This document shows, piece by piece, positions 7,710 to 17,215 of a DNA stretch of 64,000 bases. The position numbers and the translations under genes are program-made. Source of the DNA: Paracoccus denitrificans (GTDB lineage: Bacteria; Pseudomonadota; Alphaproteobacteria; Rhodobacterales; Rhodobacteraceae). Within the stretch, counting starts at the first letter, position 1. Each line of letters starts with the position of its first letter. The notes under the pieces are model-generated. The model did no database searches, was not told where the DNA came from, and saw nothing but the letters and a program-made list of their open reading frames with translations. Where the stretch lies: contig QFNE01000003.1 in the NCBI GenBank assembly GCA_003240735.1, positions 186,001 to 250,000 of the forward strand, in the 5' to 3' direction.

Positions 7710-9632
7710 ATGCCGACTTCTGACAAACCCTCTGCAACGCCGCTGCTGGACAAGATCAACCTGCCCGCAGACCTGAAACCGCTGAGCGACCGTGAACTGC
7801 GGCAGGTGGCGGATGAGTTGCGGACGGAAACCATCTCGGCGGTCAGCCAAACCGGCGGGCATCTGGGCGCGGGGCTTGGGGTCGTCGAACTGACGGTCGC
7901 GCTGCACGCGGTATTCGACACGCCACGCGACAAGATCGTCTGGGACGTGGGGCATCAGTGCTATCCCCACAAGATCCTGACGGGTCGGCGCGACCGCATC
8001 CGCACGCTGCGGACCGAAGGTGGTCTGGCCGGTTTCACCAAACGCAGCGAAAGCCCCTACGACCCGTTCGGAGCCGGCCATTCCTCCACCTCGATCAGCG
8101 CAGGTCTGGGTCTGGCCATGGCGCGCGAACTGGGCGGCGATCCGGGTGACGCGGTCGCCGTGATCGGCGACGGCGCGATGAGCGCGGGCATGGCGTTCGA
8201 GGCGCTGAACAACGCGGGCCATCTGGGCAAGCGGCTGTTCGTCATCCTGAACGACAACGAAATGTCGATCGCACCACCAACGGGTGCGCTCTCGACCTAT
8301 CTGACGCGCCTTTATACACAGAACCCGTTTCAGGACCTGAAGGCGGCCGCCAAGGGGGCCGTCAGCCTGCTGCCGCCGCCGGTTCAGGAAGGCGCGCGCC
8401 GCGCGAAAGAGATGCTGAAGGGCATCGCCATGGGCGGCACCATGTTCGAAGAGCTGGGTTTCTCCTATATCGGCCCGGTCGACGGGCACGATATGGATCA
8501 GCTGCTGCCACTGTTGCGCACGGTCAAATCGCGGGCGACCGGACCGGTGCTGATCCATGTGATCACAAAGAAGGGCAAGGGTTACGCACCTGCGGAAAAC
8601 GCGGCCGACCGCGGCCACGCCCGCGCCAAGTTCGATATGGTCACAGGCGAGCAGGCAAAATCGCGCAGCAACGCCCCAAGCTATACCAGCGTCTTTGCAA
8701 AGGCGCTGATCGCGCAGGCCGAACGTGACGACAAGATCGTGGCCGTGACCGCCGCCATGCCCGACGGCACGGGCCTGAACCTGTTCGCGGAACGCTTCCC
8801 CAAACGCTGCTTTGACGTGGGGATCGCGGAACAGCACGCCGTGACATTCTCGGCCGGTCTGGCGGCGGGGGGCATGAAGCCGTTCTGCGCAATCTATTCG
8901 ACGTTCCTGCAGCGCGGCTATGATCAGGTGGTCCACGATGTGGCGATCCAGCGCCTGCCGGTGCGGTTCGCGGTTGACCGGGCGGGTCTGGTAGGCGCCG
9001 ACGGCCCGACCCACGCCGGTGCCTATGACGTGGGCTTTCTTGCCAATCTTCCCGGCTTTGTCGTCATGGCCGCAGCGGACGAGGCCGAGCTTGTCCACAT
9101 GGTCGCCACGGCCGTCGCGCTGGACGACTGTCCCAGCGCGTTCCGCTTTCCCCGCGGCGAAGGCACCGGCGTCGATCTGCCCGCAGTCGGGCAGCCCCTG
9201 GAAATCGGTAAGGGCCGCATCGTCGCCGAAGGATCGCGCGTGGCGATCCTGTCATTCGGCACCCGCCTGTCCGAGGTGATGGCCGCCCGCACGATGCTGG
9301 CCACACGCGGCATCGACGTGACAGTGGCGGATGCGCGGTTCGCCAAACCTTTGGACCGTGATCTGATCCTGCAGCTTTGCCATCACCACGAGGCGCTGAT
9401 CACCATCGAAGAAGGCGCTGTCGGCGGCTTTGGCAGCCACGTGGCGCAGCTTCTGGCGGATGCGGGCATGTTCGACCACGGGCTGAAGTTCCGCAGCATG
9501 GTTCTGCCCGACCACTTCATCGACCACGCGAGCCCCGAGGCGATGTATACCGCCGCCGCCATGAACGCCCCGCAGATCGAGGCGAAGGTGCTGGAGGTTC
9601 TGGGCGTCGCCACCTTGGAACGCCGCGCCTGA
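7710..9632 (+). CDS. dxs: 1-deoxy-D-xylulose-5-phosphate synthase
   Basis: A thiamine-diphosphate transketolase-like enzyme that joins pyruvate and glyceraldehyde 3-phosphate in the committed step of the MEP isoprenoid pathway. The 640-residue protein contains SQTGGHLGAGLGVVELT, DVGHQCYPHKILTGR, the ThDP/Mg motif (GDGAMSAGMAFEALNNAG ending NDNEMSI), the pyrimidine-domain Glu in DVGIAEQHAVTFSAGLA, and DRAGLVGADGPTHAG. It is the last gene of the xseB-ispA-dxs set. Confidence 0.96.
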   Translation: MPTSDKPSATPLLDKINLPADLKPLSDRELRQVADELRTETISAVSQTGGHLGAGLGVVELTVALHAVFDTPRDKIVWDVGHQCYPHKILTGRRDRIRTLRTEGGLAGFTKRSESPYDPFGAGHSSTSISAGLGLAMARELGGDPGDAVAVIGDGAMSAGMAFEALNNAGHLGKRLFVILNDNEMSIAPPTGALSTYLTRLYTQNPFQDLKAAAKGAVSLLPPPVQEGARRAKEMLKGIAMGGTMFEELGFSYIGPVDGHDMDQLLPLLRTVKSRATGPVLIHVITKKGKGYAPAENAADRGHARAKFDMVTGEQAKSRSNAPSYTSVFAKALIAQAERDDKIVAVTAAMPDGTGLNLFAERFPKRCFDVGIAEQHAVTFSAGLAAGGMKPFCAIYSTFLQRGYDQVVHDVAIQRLPVRFAVDRAGLVGADGPTHAGAYDVGFLANLPGFVVMAAADEAELVHMVATAVALDDCPSAFRFPRGEGTGVDLPAVGQPLEIGKGRIVAEGSRVAILSFGTRLSEVMAARTMLATRGIDVTVADARFAKPLDRDLILQLCHHHEALITIEEGAVGGFGSHVAQLLADAGMFDHGLKFRSMVLPDHFIDHASPEAMYTAAAMNAPQIEAKVLEVLGVATLERRA

Positions 9633-9676
9633 TCGCGTATGGGCGGTCGTAATCGAAATCCGGCAGGAATTGATGC

Positions 9677-10393
9677 ATGACCCAGCACACCCATCCGCTG
9701 GCCCATCCCCATGATCCGCACCGCATCACCCGTTCGGGCTGGTTGCGCGCGGCCGTTCTGGGCGCGAATGACGGCATCGTATCGGTCGCGTCGCTGATCC
9801 TTGGGGTCGCGGCGTCCAATCCCGAACCACATGCGGTGCTGATCGCCGGGGTTGCGGGTCTCAGCGCCGGGGCGCTGTCGATGGCGGCGGGTGAATATGT
9901 CAGCGTCTCGTCCCAGTCGGACATCGAACGGGCCGATATCCGGCGGGAAAAGGCATCGCTGCGTGCCTCGCCCGAGATCGAGATGGAGGAGTTGATCGCG
10001 ATCTATGAATCGCGCGGCCTCGCCCCAGAGACCGCCCGCCTTGTCGCAACGGAATTGACCGAGCATGACGCGCTGGGTGCCCATGTGCGGGACGAACTGG
10101 GGCTGATGGGCATTCAGGACGCGCGGCCGGTGTCGGCGGCAATCGCCTCAGCGCTGACATTCGGCGTCGCGGGGGCCATGCCGTTGCTGGCTGCGGTGCT
10201 GGCGCCCACGGGACATGTGATCGCGACCGTCATCATCGTGACTGCGCTTGCCCTGGCGCTGCTGGGGGTGATCGGGGCGAAGGCCGGTGGTGCACCATGG
10301 CCCCGCGCCGTGGTCCGGGTGCTGGTATGGGGCGGCTTTGCCATGGCGGTGACATCCGGTATTGGATACCTTTTCGGGGTCGCGGCAGCATGA
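9677..10393 (+). CDS. VIT/CCC1-family transporter
   Basis: A 238-residue membrane protein of the vacuolar iron transporter family, which exports Fe2+ or Mn2+ in plants, yeast and some bacteria. The first membrane segment contains RAAVLGANDGIVSVASLILG and the second GLSAGALSMAAGEYVSVSSQ, both family hallmarks. A charged cytoplasmic stretch (SDIERADIRREKA, then the alpha-helical metal-binding region around ELTEHDALGAH) precedes three C-terminal membrane segments. The His-rich N-terminus (HTHPLAHPHDPHR) may bind metal, which is inference. Its stop overlaps the next gene by ATGA. Confidence 0.88.
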   Translation: MTQHTHPLAHPHDPHRITRSGWLRAAVLGANDGIVSVASLILGVAASNPEPHAVLIAGVAGLSAGALSMAAGEYVSVSSQSDIERADIRREKASLRASPEIEMEELIAIYESRGLAPETARLVATELTEHDALGAHVRDELGLMGIQDARPVSAAIASALTFGVAGAMPLLAAVLAPTGHVIATVIIVTALALALLGVIGAKAGGAPWPRAVVRVLVWGGFAMAVTSGIGYLFGVAAA

Positions 10394-10986
10394 TCCGCGC
10401 TGTGATCACAGCCGTCCTTATGGCGGTACCCATGCTTGCGTTTGCTGAACCCCTGCTGCCCAGCGTGGCGTCCGTACACGGTGTGCGGGCCGACGATGTC
10501 CTGAACATCCGCGAAGAACCCAGCGCCAGATCGGCGGCGGTCGGCAGCTTTGCACCGGATGCCGACAACATCGAAATCGTCGCGCTGTCGAATGGGTGGG
10601 CGCAGGTGAACACCGGCGAGCGGACCGGGTGGGTCAACACGCGATATCTGTCGATTCAGGATGACATCTGGATGCCGGGCAGTCTACCGGACGGGCTGCG
10701 GTGCAGCGGGACCGAGCCCTTCTGGTCGGTCAGCTTTGCCGGGTCAAAGGCCACCATGTCGACACCTGACGCTCCAGAGCGGTCGTTCGGTCCCATATCC
10801 GTCACCGGCGACGCCGGCCTTGCCCGGGATGTCACGGCGGGACACGGACCTGCATTTCAGGCGCGCATCGCGGGTGCTGCGTGCAGCGACGGGATGTCCG
10901 ACCGGGCCTTTGGATTGACAGCCAGCGTGATTCTGGACGGTGGCGCAAGAGAGCTTAGCGGTTGCTGCCGGATCGCGCGCGACTGA
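10390..10986 (+). CDS. Exported SH3-domain protein
   Basis: A 198-residue protein with a signal peptide (MIRAVITAVLMAVPMLAFA, then EPLLP) followed by a bacterial SH3 domain (VRADDVLNIREEPS through GWAQVNTGERTGWVNTRYL, about residues 32-82). The C-terminal half (about 95-198) contains RCSGTEPFWSVSF, seen in conserved periplasmic proteins of the COG3650/YliI-like type, with paired cysteines. SH3 domains of this sort bind cell-wall peptides, but no activity can be assigned. The ATG overlaps the VIT stop. The last 32 bases overlap the 3' end of the convergent PAP2 gene. Confidence 0.8.
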   Translation: MIRAVITAVLMAVPMLAFAEPLLPSVASVHGVRADDVLNIREEPSARSAAVGSFAPDADNIEIVALSNGWAQVNTGERTGWVNTRYLSIQDDIWMPGSLPDGLRCSGTEPFWSVSFAGSKATMSTPDAPERSFGPISVTGDAGLARDVTAGHGPAFQARIAGAACSDGMSDRAFGLTASVILDGGARELSGCCRIARD

Positions 10987-11539
10987 CCAGCCGCCGCACG
11001 GGGCGGGTGACTGGCTGAAGCCGGCGAATGATCGCGGACCGGACCGGCCCCTCGCGGCGGAACGCGCGTTCGACGAAAATGGCCCACAACGTGCCGATCA
11101 GAACCTGCCAGATATTGTGACGCTCGGCCACGACGCGGCTGTTTCCGACGTAACCCGCCGCCACGATGGCCGCGACCTTGGCTGGCAAGCTGTTCGTCAC
11201 GCAATTATTGACCAGCGACGATGCGCCAAACGCGCTTGTGGCCGCATGGCCCGATGGCATTCCACGAAAGTCGCCTGCAGGGCGTTGGTTAAGACGACTT
11301 TCGCCCAGAACGGTCTTGACGGTATGGACGCCCGACCAGCTGATCGCGAAACGCAGGACATATTCAGGCGCCGACCCGGTCAGAACCGCGCAGGCCCCAC
11401 CTACGATCGGCAGAAAGTTGCGGTAACGATCCCCAAGCTTTTCCACCCGCGGGAATGTCACCAGCAGGATCAGGATTAGCCCAACCGTTACGATCCACGG
11501 CATCCACCGCAGGCGAAACTGGTTGGCGCGTGGCGTCAT
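10955..11539 (-). CDS. PAP2-family phosphatase with variant motifs
   Basis: A 194-residue membrane protein of the phosphatidic-acid-phosphatase type 2 superfamily. The central signature GMPSGHAATSAFG is intact. The flanking motifs are altered: the KX6RP motif reads GESRLNQRP with Gly at the lysine position, and the third motif (SRX5HX3D) reads SRVVAERHNIWQ with Gln for the last Asp. Two or three hydrophobic segments flank the motifs. It might dephosphorylate a lipid such as undecaprenyl or phosphatidyl phosphate, but the variant motifs leave substrate and even activity open. Its start overlaps the stop of the SDR gene; the gene order suggests one transcript from the luciferase-like gene through SDR to PAP2. 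Confidence 0.75.
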   Translation of the reverse strand: MTPRANQFRLRWMPWIVTVGLILILLVTFPRVEKLGDRYRNFLPIVGGACAVLTGSAPEYVLRFAISWSGVHTVKTVLGESRLNQRPAGDFRGMPSGHAATSAFGASSLVNNCVTNSLPAKVAAIVAAGYVGNSRVVAERHNIWQVLIGTLWAIFVERAFRREGPVRSAIIRRLQPVTRPVRRLVSRARSGSNR

Positions 11540-12380
11540 TCGCCGCTGACCAGCGCAAACAGCCCGCTGCGATAGTCGGGGTACTTCAACTGCACGCCCA
11601 ATTCCGACTTGATCCGATCATTCCGCACGCGCTTGTTCTCTGCGTAAAAGCTGCGTGCCATCGGCGACAACTCGGCAGTGGCAAAGTCTTCCTCTGGTGG
11701 GACGGGCACGCCCAGCAATTCGGAAGCATAGGCGAGTACGTCCTGCGGGGGGGCGGGATCGTCATCGCAGACGTTATAGACTGCACCGGGATTCGGTCGC
11801 GCAATCGATGCCGCCAGAACCTGCGCGATGTCTTCGGCATGGATGCGAGAGAACACCTGTTCGGGCTTCACGATCCGCCGGGCCTGACCGCTGCGCATTT
11901 TTTCCAACGGACCACGCCCGGGACCATAGATCCCGGCCAGGCGGAAGATGTGAAGCGGCAGGCCGAACCCCTCGGCCAGCGTGCGCCATGACAGCTCGGC
12001 CCGGACACGTTCGTCGCCGCGGGGTGTGGTTGGCGTCAGCGTCGCGCTTTCGTCGACCCAGTCGCCGCCGCGGTCGCCATAGACGCCGGTAGTCGACAGA
12101 TATCCGATCCAGGATGCCTTGGACGCGGCGATGGCGTCGCGAAAATCGCGAAGCGCGGGGTCGCCGTCCGCATCGGGTGCCGCGCTGATCAGAATGGCGT
12201 CGGCATTTGCCAGCTCTGCCGTGATCTGCGCGGCATCACCTGTCCAGTTCAGCGCGCGCGCGCCTGTCGCGGTGACCGATTGCCCGTCCCGGCGCGTGGT
12301 GCCGACGACGTCCCAACCCTGCGCGACCAGCAACCGGGTCAGAAACCCGGCGGAGTATCCGTGGCCAAGGGTGACCAGCT

Positions 12381-12384
<4 letters not shown>
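11536..12384 (-). CDS. NAD-dependent epimerase/dehydratase family protein (YeeZ-like SDR)
   Basis: A 282-residue atypical short-chain dehydrogenase. The nucleotide-binding opening is VTLGHGYSAGFLTRLL, a GXGXXXXXL form rather than GXXGXXG. STTGVYGDRGGDWVDE and FRLAGIYGPGRGPLEK are typical of the COG0451 proteins often annotated as nucleoside-diphosphate-sugar epimerases or YeeZ. The substrate is unknown. The ATG overlaps the stop of the upstream flavin-dependent oxidoreductase (ATGA) and the stop overlaps the PAP2 start, so the three are probably translated from one message. Confidence 0.8.
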
Positions 12385-13364
<980 letters not shown>

Positions 13365-13466
13365 CAGATAGGCACCCCCGTTTGACGTTGCCAGCCCCCA
13401 ACACACCCGCCCGTCTTGCCGTTTCCCCGTCCCGGTGCGAAAACTGCAAAAAGGAAAGGTTCAGCG

Positions 13467-14951
13467 ATGGACACGACGCCCCGACTGCTTCCGGTCGAAA
13501 CCCCGCCAGCGGCCGAACGTGAGTATTTCGACAACCCGGAAGCCGCCGTCGATCGCCTGATCGAACTTTACGACCGCGCCACCGCGTTTCTTCTGGAAAA
13601 CTTCGTCGAGACGCTGTCGGGCAAGTCCCCGCAGGCTCGGTTCCGGGCGTTCTATCCGGAAATCCGAATGACGACCTCGGTCCATTCGCAGACGGATTCG
13701 CGGCTGGCCTTCGGACATGTGGCGGTCCCAGGCAGCTATTCCACATCGGTGACGCGACCCGCGTTGTTTCGGGATTATTTGGTCGAACAGATCGGTCTTC
13801 TGATCCGCAACCACGGCGTGCCGGTCGCCATCGGGGACAGCGACACGCCGATGCCCGTTCATTTCGCCGTCGCCACCCGCAGCGACCTGAACGTGCCGCA
13901 GGAAGGGGTTCTGGACTATTCGCTGCGCGACGTCTTTGACGTGCCCGACCTGAACAACATGAACGACGATATCGTGAACGGCACCAGCAAGCCGAACCCG
14001 GATGGCAGCCTGCCGCTGGCGCCATTCACCGCGCAGCGGGTCGATTATTCGCTGGCCCGGCTGGCCCATTACACCGCGACCCAGCCCGAGCATTTCCAGA
14101 CCTTCGTGCTGTTCACCAACTATCAGTTCTATGTCGACGAGTTCGAGGCGTTCGCCCGTCGCGCGCTGGCCGATCCTGACAACGGCTATACCGCGTTCGT
14201 GGGGCCGGGGGACTCGGTGCTGGAAAAACCCGAAGACGTGCTGGTGACCGGGGCCAAGACCCCGCAGATGCCGGCCTACCACCTGAAGCGTCCCGATGGT
14301 CAGGGCATTACGCTGGTCAATATCGGGGTCGGGCCATCGAACGCAAAGACGGCGACCGACCACATTGCGGTCCTGCGCCCGCACGCGTGGCTGATGGTCG
14401 GCCACTGCGCGGGGCTGCGCAACAGCCAGTCCCTTGGCGATTACGTTCTGGCCCACGCCTATCTGCGCGAGGACCATGTTCTGGACGACGACCTGCCCGT
14501 CTGGGTTCCGATCCCGCCTCTGGCCGAGGTACAGGTGGCCTTGCAGGACGCCGTCGCCGAGGTGACGCAGCTGGAGGGGTATGAGCTGAAGCGCATCATG
14601 CGGACCGGGACCGTCGCCACGATCGACAACCGCAACTGGGAATTGCGGGACCAGTCCGGGCCGGTCCAACGCCTGTCCCAGTCGCGCGCCGTGGCGCTGG
14701 ACATGGAAAGCGCGACCATCGCCGCCAATGGATTCAGGTTCCGCGTTCCTTATGGCACGCTGCTGTGCGTCAGCGACAAGCCCCTGCACGGCGAACTGAA
14801 GCTGCCCGGCATGGCGACCGATTTTTACCGCCGGCAGGTGGCGCAGCACTTTCTGATCGGCATCCGGGCGATGGAAAAGCTGCGTGACACGCCGTTAGAG
14901 CGCATCCATTCGCGCAAACTTCGGTCGTTCCAGGAAACCGCGTTCCTGTAA
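13467..14951 (+). CDS. amn: AMP nucleosidase
   Basis: This enzyme hydrolyses AMP to adenine and ribose 5-phosphate and helps control adenylate pools. The 494-residue protein has the N-terminal AMN domain (RATAFLLENFVETLSG, IRMTTSVHSQTDSRLAFGHV) and a C-terminal phosphorylase-like domain (VNIGVGPSNAKTATDHIAVL, LMVGHCAGLRNSQ, ALDMESATIAANGFRF with the catalytic acid region). The ATG at 13467 follows an AAGGAAAGG ribosome site; the frame is open further upstream but without a comparable site. It is monocistronic, followed by hupB. Confidence 0.95.
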   Translation: MDTTPRLLPVETPPAAEREYFDNPEAAVDRLIELYDRATAFLLENFVETLSGKSPQARFRAFYPEIRMTTSVHSQTDSRLAFGHVAVPGSYSTSVTRPALFRDYLVEQIGLLIRNHGVPVAIGDSDTPMPVHFAVATRSDLNVPQEGVLDYSLRDVFDVPDLNNMNDDIVNGTSKPNPDGSLPLAPFTAQRVDYSLARLAHYTATQPEHFQTFVLFTNYQFYVDEFEAFARRALADPDNGYTAFVGPGDSVLEKPEDVLVTGAKTPQMPAYHLKRPDGQGITLVNIGVGPSNAKTATDHIAVLRPHAWLMVGHCAGLRNSQSLGDYVLAHAYLREDHVLDDDLPVWVPIPPLAEVQVALQDAVAEVTQLEGYELKRIMRTGTVATIDNRNWELRDQSGPVQRLSQSRAVALDMESATIAANGFRFRVPYGTLLCVSDKPLHGELKLPGMATDFYRRQVAQHFLIGIRAMEKLRDTPLERIHSRKLRSFQETAFL

Positions 14952-15104
14952 CTGCGCTGTCCTGCCGCGGGGGAATTTGCCGAAGACACACGTTTTCGTG
15001 CGAAATTGCTTGAAATACCCGCGAAAACACGGTGTAGCAGGCCATGCTACTTTGAACGTGGCCTGCAATACGTCCCCCAAGGCGGGAAAACGAGGAGACA
15101 ACTG

Positions 15105-15404
15105 ATGGCTCAATCAACTGCCAAGCCGATGACCAAAACCCAGCTTGTCGCAGCACTGGCCGAAGAGATGAACGGCGACAAGAAGACCGCAACTGCCGCG
15201 CTGGATGCGCTGCAGGCGATCGTGTCGAAAACCGTCGCCGAAGGTGGTGCCGTGACGCTTCCAGGTATTGGCAAGATCGCTTGCCGCGCCCGTCCCGAGC
15301 GTCAGGTGCGCAACCCCCAGACGCAGGAAATGATGACCAAACCGGCCGACAAGGTCGTCAAGGTCACCGTGACCAAGGCGCTGAAAGATGTCGTCAACGC
15401 CTGA
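15105..15404 (+). CDS. hupB: HU-family DNA-binding protein
   Basis: A 99-residue histone-like protein that bends and compacts DNA. The pattern is MTKTQLVAALAEEM, DALQAIVSKTVAEGGAVTLPGIGKI and the DNA-arm region ARPERQVRNPQTQEMM, closing VTVTKALKDVVN. The ATG follows CGAGGAG. The upstream gap (14952-15104) carries two short hairpins, CACGTTTTCGTG and GTAGCAGGCCATGCTAC, of unknown role. A strong terminator follows immediately. Confidence 0.95.
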   Translation: MAQSTAKPMTKTQLVAALAEEMNGDKKTATAALDALQAIVSKTVAEGGAVTLPGIGKIACRARPERQVRNPQTQEMMTKPADKVVKVTVTKALKDVVNA

Positions 15405-15424
15405 GGGCACTGACACCGAGTTTG

Positions 15425-15453
15425 GGGCCGCGCCGCAGGGTGCGGCCCTTTTT
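15425..15453 (+). terminator. Rho-independent terminator of hupB
   Basis: GGGCCGC at 15425-15431 pairs with GCGGCCC at 15442-15448 and is followed directly by TTTTTC. It lies 20 bases after the hupB stop and would end that transcript. Confidence 0.85.
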
Positions 15454-15486
15454 CTTTGTCGCGACGCGTCAAGCTGGTCCTGCGCA

Positions 15487-15516
15487 TGAAAAAGGCGCGG
15501 CCTTGGCGGCCGCGCC
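15487..15516 (-). terminator. Rho-independent terminator of phyR
   Basis: On the reverse strand GGCGCGGCC (15516-15508) and GGCCGCGCC (15502-15494) form a perfect 9-bp stem with a 5-nt loop, followed by TTTTT. It lies 28 bases after the phyR stop. Confidence 0.85.
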
Positions 15517-15543
15517 CGTTCAAATCATGGATAAAGGTCCGAC

Positions 15544-16347
15544 TTATGCCGCGCCCAGATCTTCGGATGACGCAAAGAACATCGCTTGGCTCACGGCCGA
15601 GCGGACCTGCTCTTCACTGTAGGGTTTGGAGATCAGGAACGTCGGCTCGGGACGGTCGCCGGTCAGCAGACGTTCGGGGAACGCGGTGATGAAGATCACC
15701 GGAATGTCGCCCACGCTGCCCAGCAGTTCGTTGACCGCATCGATCCCCGAAGAGCCGTCGGCCAGCTGAATGTCGGCCAGGATCAGATCTGGGCGGCGGT
15801 TCTTGCCCAGTTCAACCGCGGCCGAATGGGTGCGTGCGATGCCCGTCACCTCGTGGCCCATGGCCTGCACGATGCCCTTCAGGTCCATCGCGATGATCGT
15901 TTCATCTTCGATGACCATCACACGGCCACGGATCGCGCGACCCATTTCGTTCAGGGCGATCTGGACCAGCTCTTCTGCTTCGGCCTGTTCGACCTGCATA
16001 ACCTGCGCGATCTGATCATACCGCAGTTCTTCGATGGTGCGCAGCAACAGCGCCTCGCGCGAATTCGGCGTGAGTTTCTGCAAGTGCAGTTGCGCCTGTG
16101 CTTCACGCAGGGTCTGATCTTCGTTGTCCACCGGCTCGCCGGTGCTTTGCCAGATGGCGTGAAAGGTGCGGAACAAACCGATGCGGGTGTCATCACCCTG
16201 CATCAGGCTGCGGTCGGCCAAGATGGCTTCCAGCGTCGCCGCAGCATAGTTGTCGCCCGCGTGCTGACTTCCCGTCAGAGCGCGCGCGTAGCGGCGCAGA
16301 TACGGAAGCTCGCGTCCGATAGACTGTGCCAGTTCGGCTGCAGACAT
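15544..16347 (-). CDS. phyR: General stress response regulator PhyR (sigma-like domain plus receiver)
   Basis: PhyR is the anti-anti-sigma factor of the alphaproteobacterial general stress response: once phosphorylated, its sigma-like domain captures NepR and frees EcfG. Residues 1-135 form an ECF-sigma-like pair of helical domains (ELPYLRRYARALTGS, LTPNSREALLLRTIEEL). Residues 142-260 form the receiver, with acidic pocket VIEDE, phospho-acceptor Asp192 in LILADIQL, the family-specific FITAFPE, and Lys241. The 267-residue length is typical. The frame is open upstream, but the ATG at 16347 begins the conserved domain and has GGGGGAAA ahead of it. It is divergent from nepR-ecfG. Confidence 0.95.
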   Translation of the reverse strand: MSAAELAQSIGRELPYLRRYARALTGSQHAGDNYAAATLEAILADRSLMQGDDTRIGLFRTFHAIWQSTGEPVDNEDQTLREAQAQLHLQKLTPNSREALLLRTIEELRYDQIAQVMQVEQAEAEELVQIALNEMGRAIRGRVMVIEDETIIAMDLKGIVQAMGHEVTGIARTHSAAVELGKNRRPDLILADIQLADGSSGIDAVNELLGSVGDIPVIFITAFPERLLTGDRPEPTFLISKPYSEEQVRSAVSQAMFFASSEDLGAA

Positions 16348-16378
16348 GTTTCCCCCAGGCAAAAAAGAAATCTTCATT

Positions 16379-16404
16379 GGAACTCGAGCTGTTACGTAGC
16401 CGTT
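16379..16404 (+). promoter_or_regulatory. Predicted EcfG-dependent promoter of nepR-ecfG
   Basis: GGAAC (16379-16383), a 17-base spacer and CGTT (16401-16404) match the known EcfG consensus GGAAC-N16/17-CGTT exactly. The site lies about 40 bases upstream of the nepR ATG in the phyR-nepR gap, so the operon is probably autoregulated. No matching pair is seen facing phyR. Confidence 0.85.
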
Positions 16405-16445
16405 AGGCGCGGTGCACACAAGATTTCCGGGAACAACTAATAAAG

Positions 16446-16592
16446 ATGAATACGAGGCGAGAAGAAGCGCGACGAATTGCCCTTGAGCGGCAGATCGACG
16501 AAAATCTACGCAAGGTCTATGATCAGGAAGCCGCGCAAGACGTGCCGGACCGATTTTTGAGTTTGCTTGAAAAGCTTCGCGCACAGGAATGA
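16446..16592 (+). CDS. nepR: Anti-sigma factor NepR
   Basis: A 48-residue reading frame just upstream of ecfG encodes a small charged protein with the NepR core: QIDENLRKVYDQE followed by VPDRFLSLLEKLR. In this family the two helices bind EcfG and are displaced by phosphorylated PhyR. The position fits: phyR divergent on one side, ecfG overlapping by ATGA on the other, and an EcfG-type promoter ahead. It is at the short end for NepR, lacking the usual variable N-terminal tail. Short length makes it easy for automated calls to miss. Confidence 0.93.
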   Translation: MNTRREEARRIALERQIDENLRKVYDQEAAQDVPDRFLSLLEKLRAQE

Positions 16593-17206
16593 CCAACATG
16601 GATAAGCCGCAGCGCAGCGCGTCCGACGCAACCGGGTCGCGTGGCTCGCGAGGCAAACCAGGTGATCCACGGGATGAACTGGTCAGCCACCTGCCCGCAT
16701 TGCGGGCTTTCGCCTTGTCGCTGACCCGTGAAGGTGCCTCTGCCGACGATCTCGTGCAGGACACCATCGTCAAGGCATGGACCAACATGGACAAATTCCA
16801 GCCCGGCACCAATCTGCGGGCCTGGTTGTTCACCATCCTGCGCAACACCTTTTATTCCGCTCGTCGCAAGACTCGGCGTGAGGTCAGCGATAGCGACGGT
16901 ATCCATGCCGCGCGCTTGGCGACCCGGCCCGAGCATGACGGCCGTCTGGCCATGAACGACTTCCGCGCGGCCTTCGAGCATCTGCCGGACGAACAGCGTG
17001 AGGCGCTGATGATGGTCGGGGCGTCGGGCTTTTCCTATGAGGAGGCCGCGGCGATGACCAATGTGGCCGTTGGGACCGTCAAAAGCCGCGCCAACAGGGG
17101 CCGCCGCCGACTGGCTGAGCTTTTGCACCTGAAAGAGGGTGAGGAATTCGAATTGACCGACCGCGCAACGATGGCGGTCATGGCGAACAACCCCGTCTCT
17201 CGTTGA
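16589..17206 (+). CDS. ecfG: General stress ECF sigma factor EcfG
   Basis: A 205-residue ECF sigma factor. Region 2 reads LPALRAFALSLTREGASADD through AWLFTILRNTFYS; region 4 reads LPDEQREALMMVGASGFSYEE and VAVGTVKSRANRGRRRL. The genomic setting with nepR and phyR identifies it as EcfG (RpoE2/SigT type), which directs RNA polymerase to GGAAC-N16/17-CGTT promoters under stress. The ATG overlaps the nepR stop, so sigma and anti-sigma are translationally coupled. Confidence 0.95.
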   Translation: MTNMDKPQRSASDATGSRGSRGKPGDPRDELVSHLPALRAFALSLTREGASADDLVQDTIVKAWTNMDKFQPGTNLRAWLFTILRNTFYSARRKTRREVSDSDGIHAARLATRPEHDGRLAMNDFRAAFEHLPDEQREALMMVGASGFSYEEAAAMTNVAVGTVKSRANRGRRRLAELLHLKEGEEFELTDRATMAVMANNPVSR

Positions 17207-17215
17207 GGGTGGGGT

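Noticed and set aside
6678..9098. An 806-codon open frame antisense to ispA and dxs
   Set aside because: It is a by-product of high-GC codon use in the real genes; its translation shows no domain, and both sense genes have complete family signatures.
16348..16445. EcfG promoter facing phyR
   Set aside because: The reverse strand has GGAAA but no CGTT at 16-17 bases, so only the nepR side matches.
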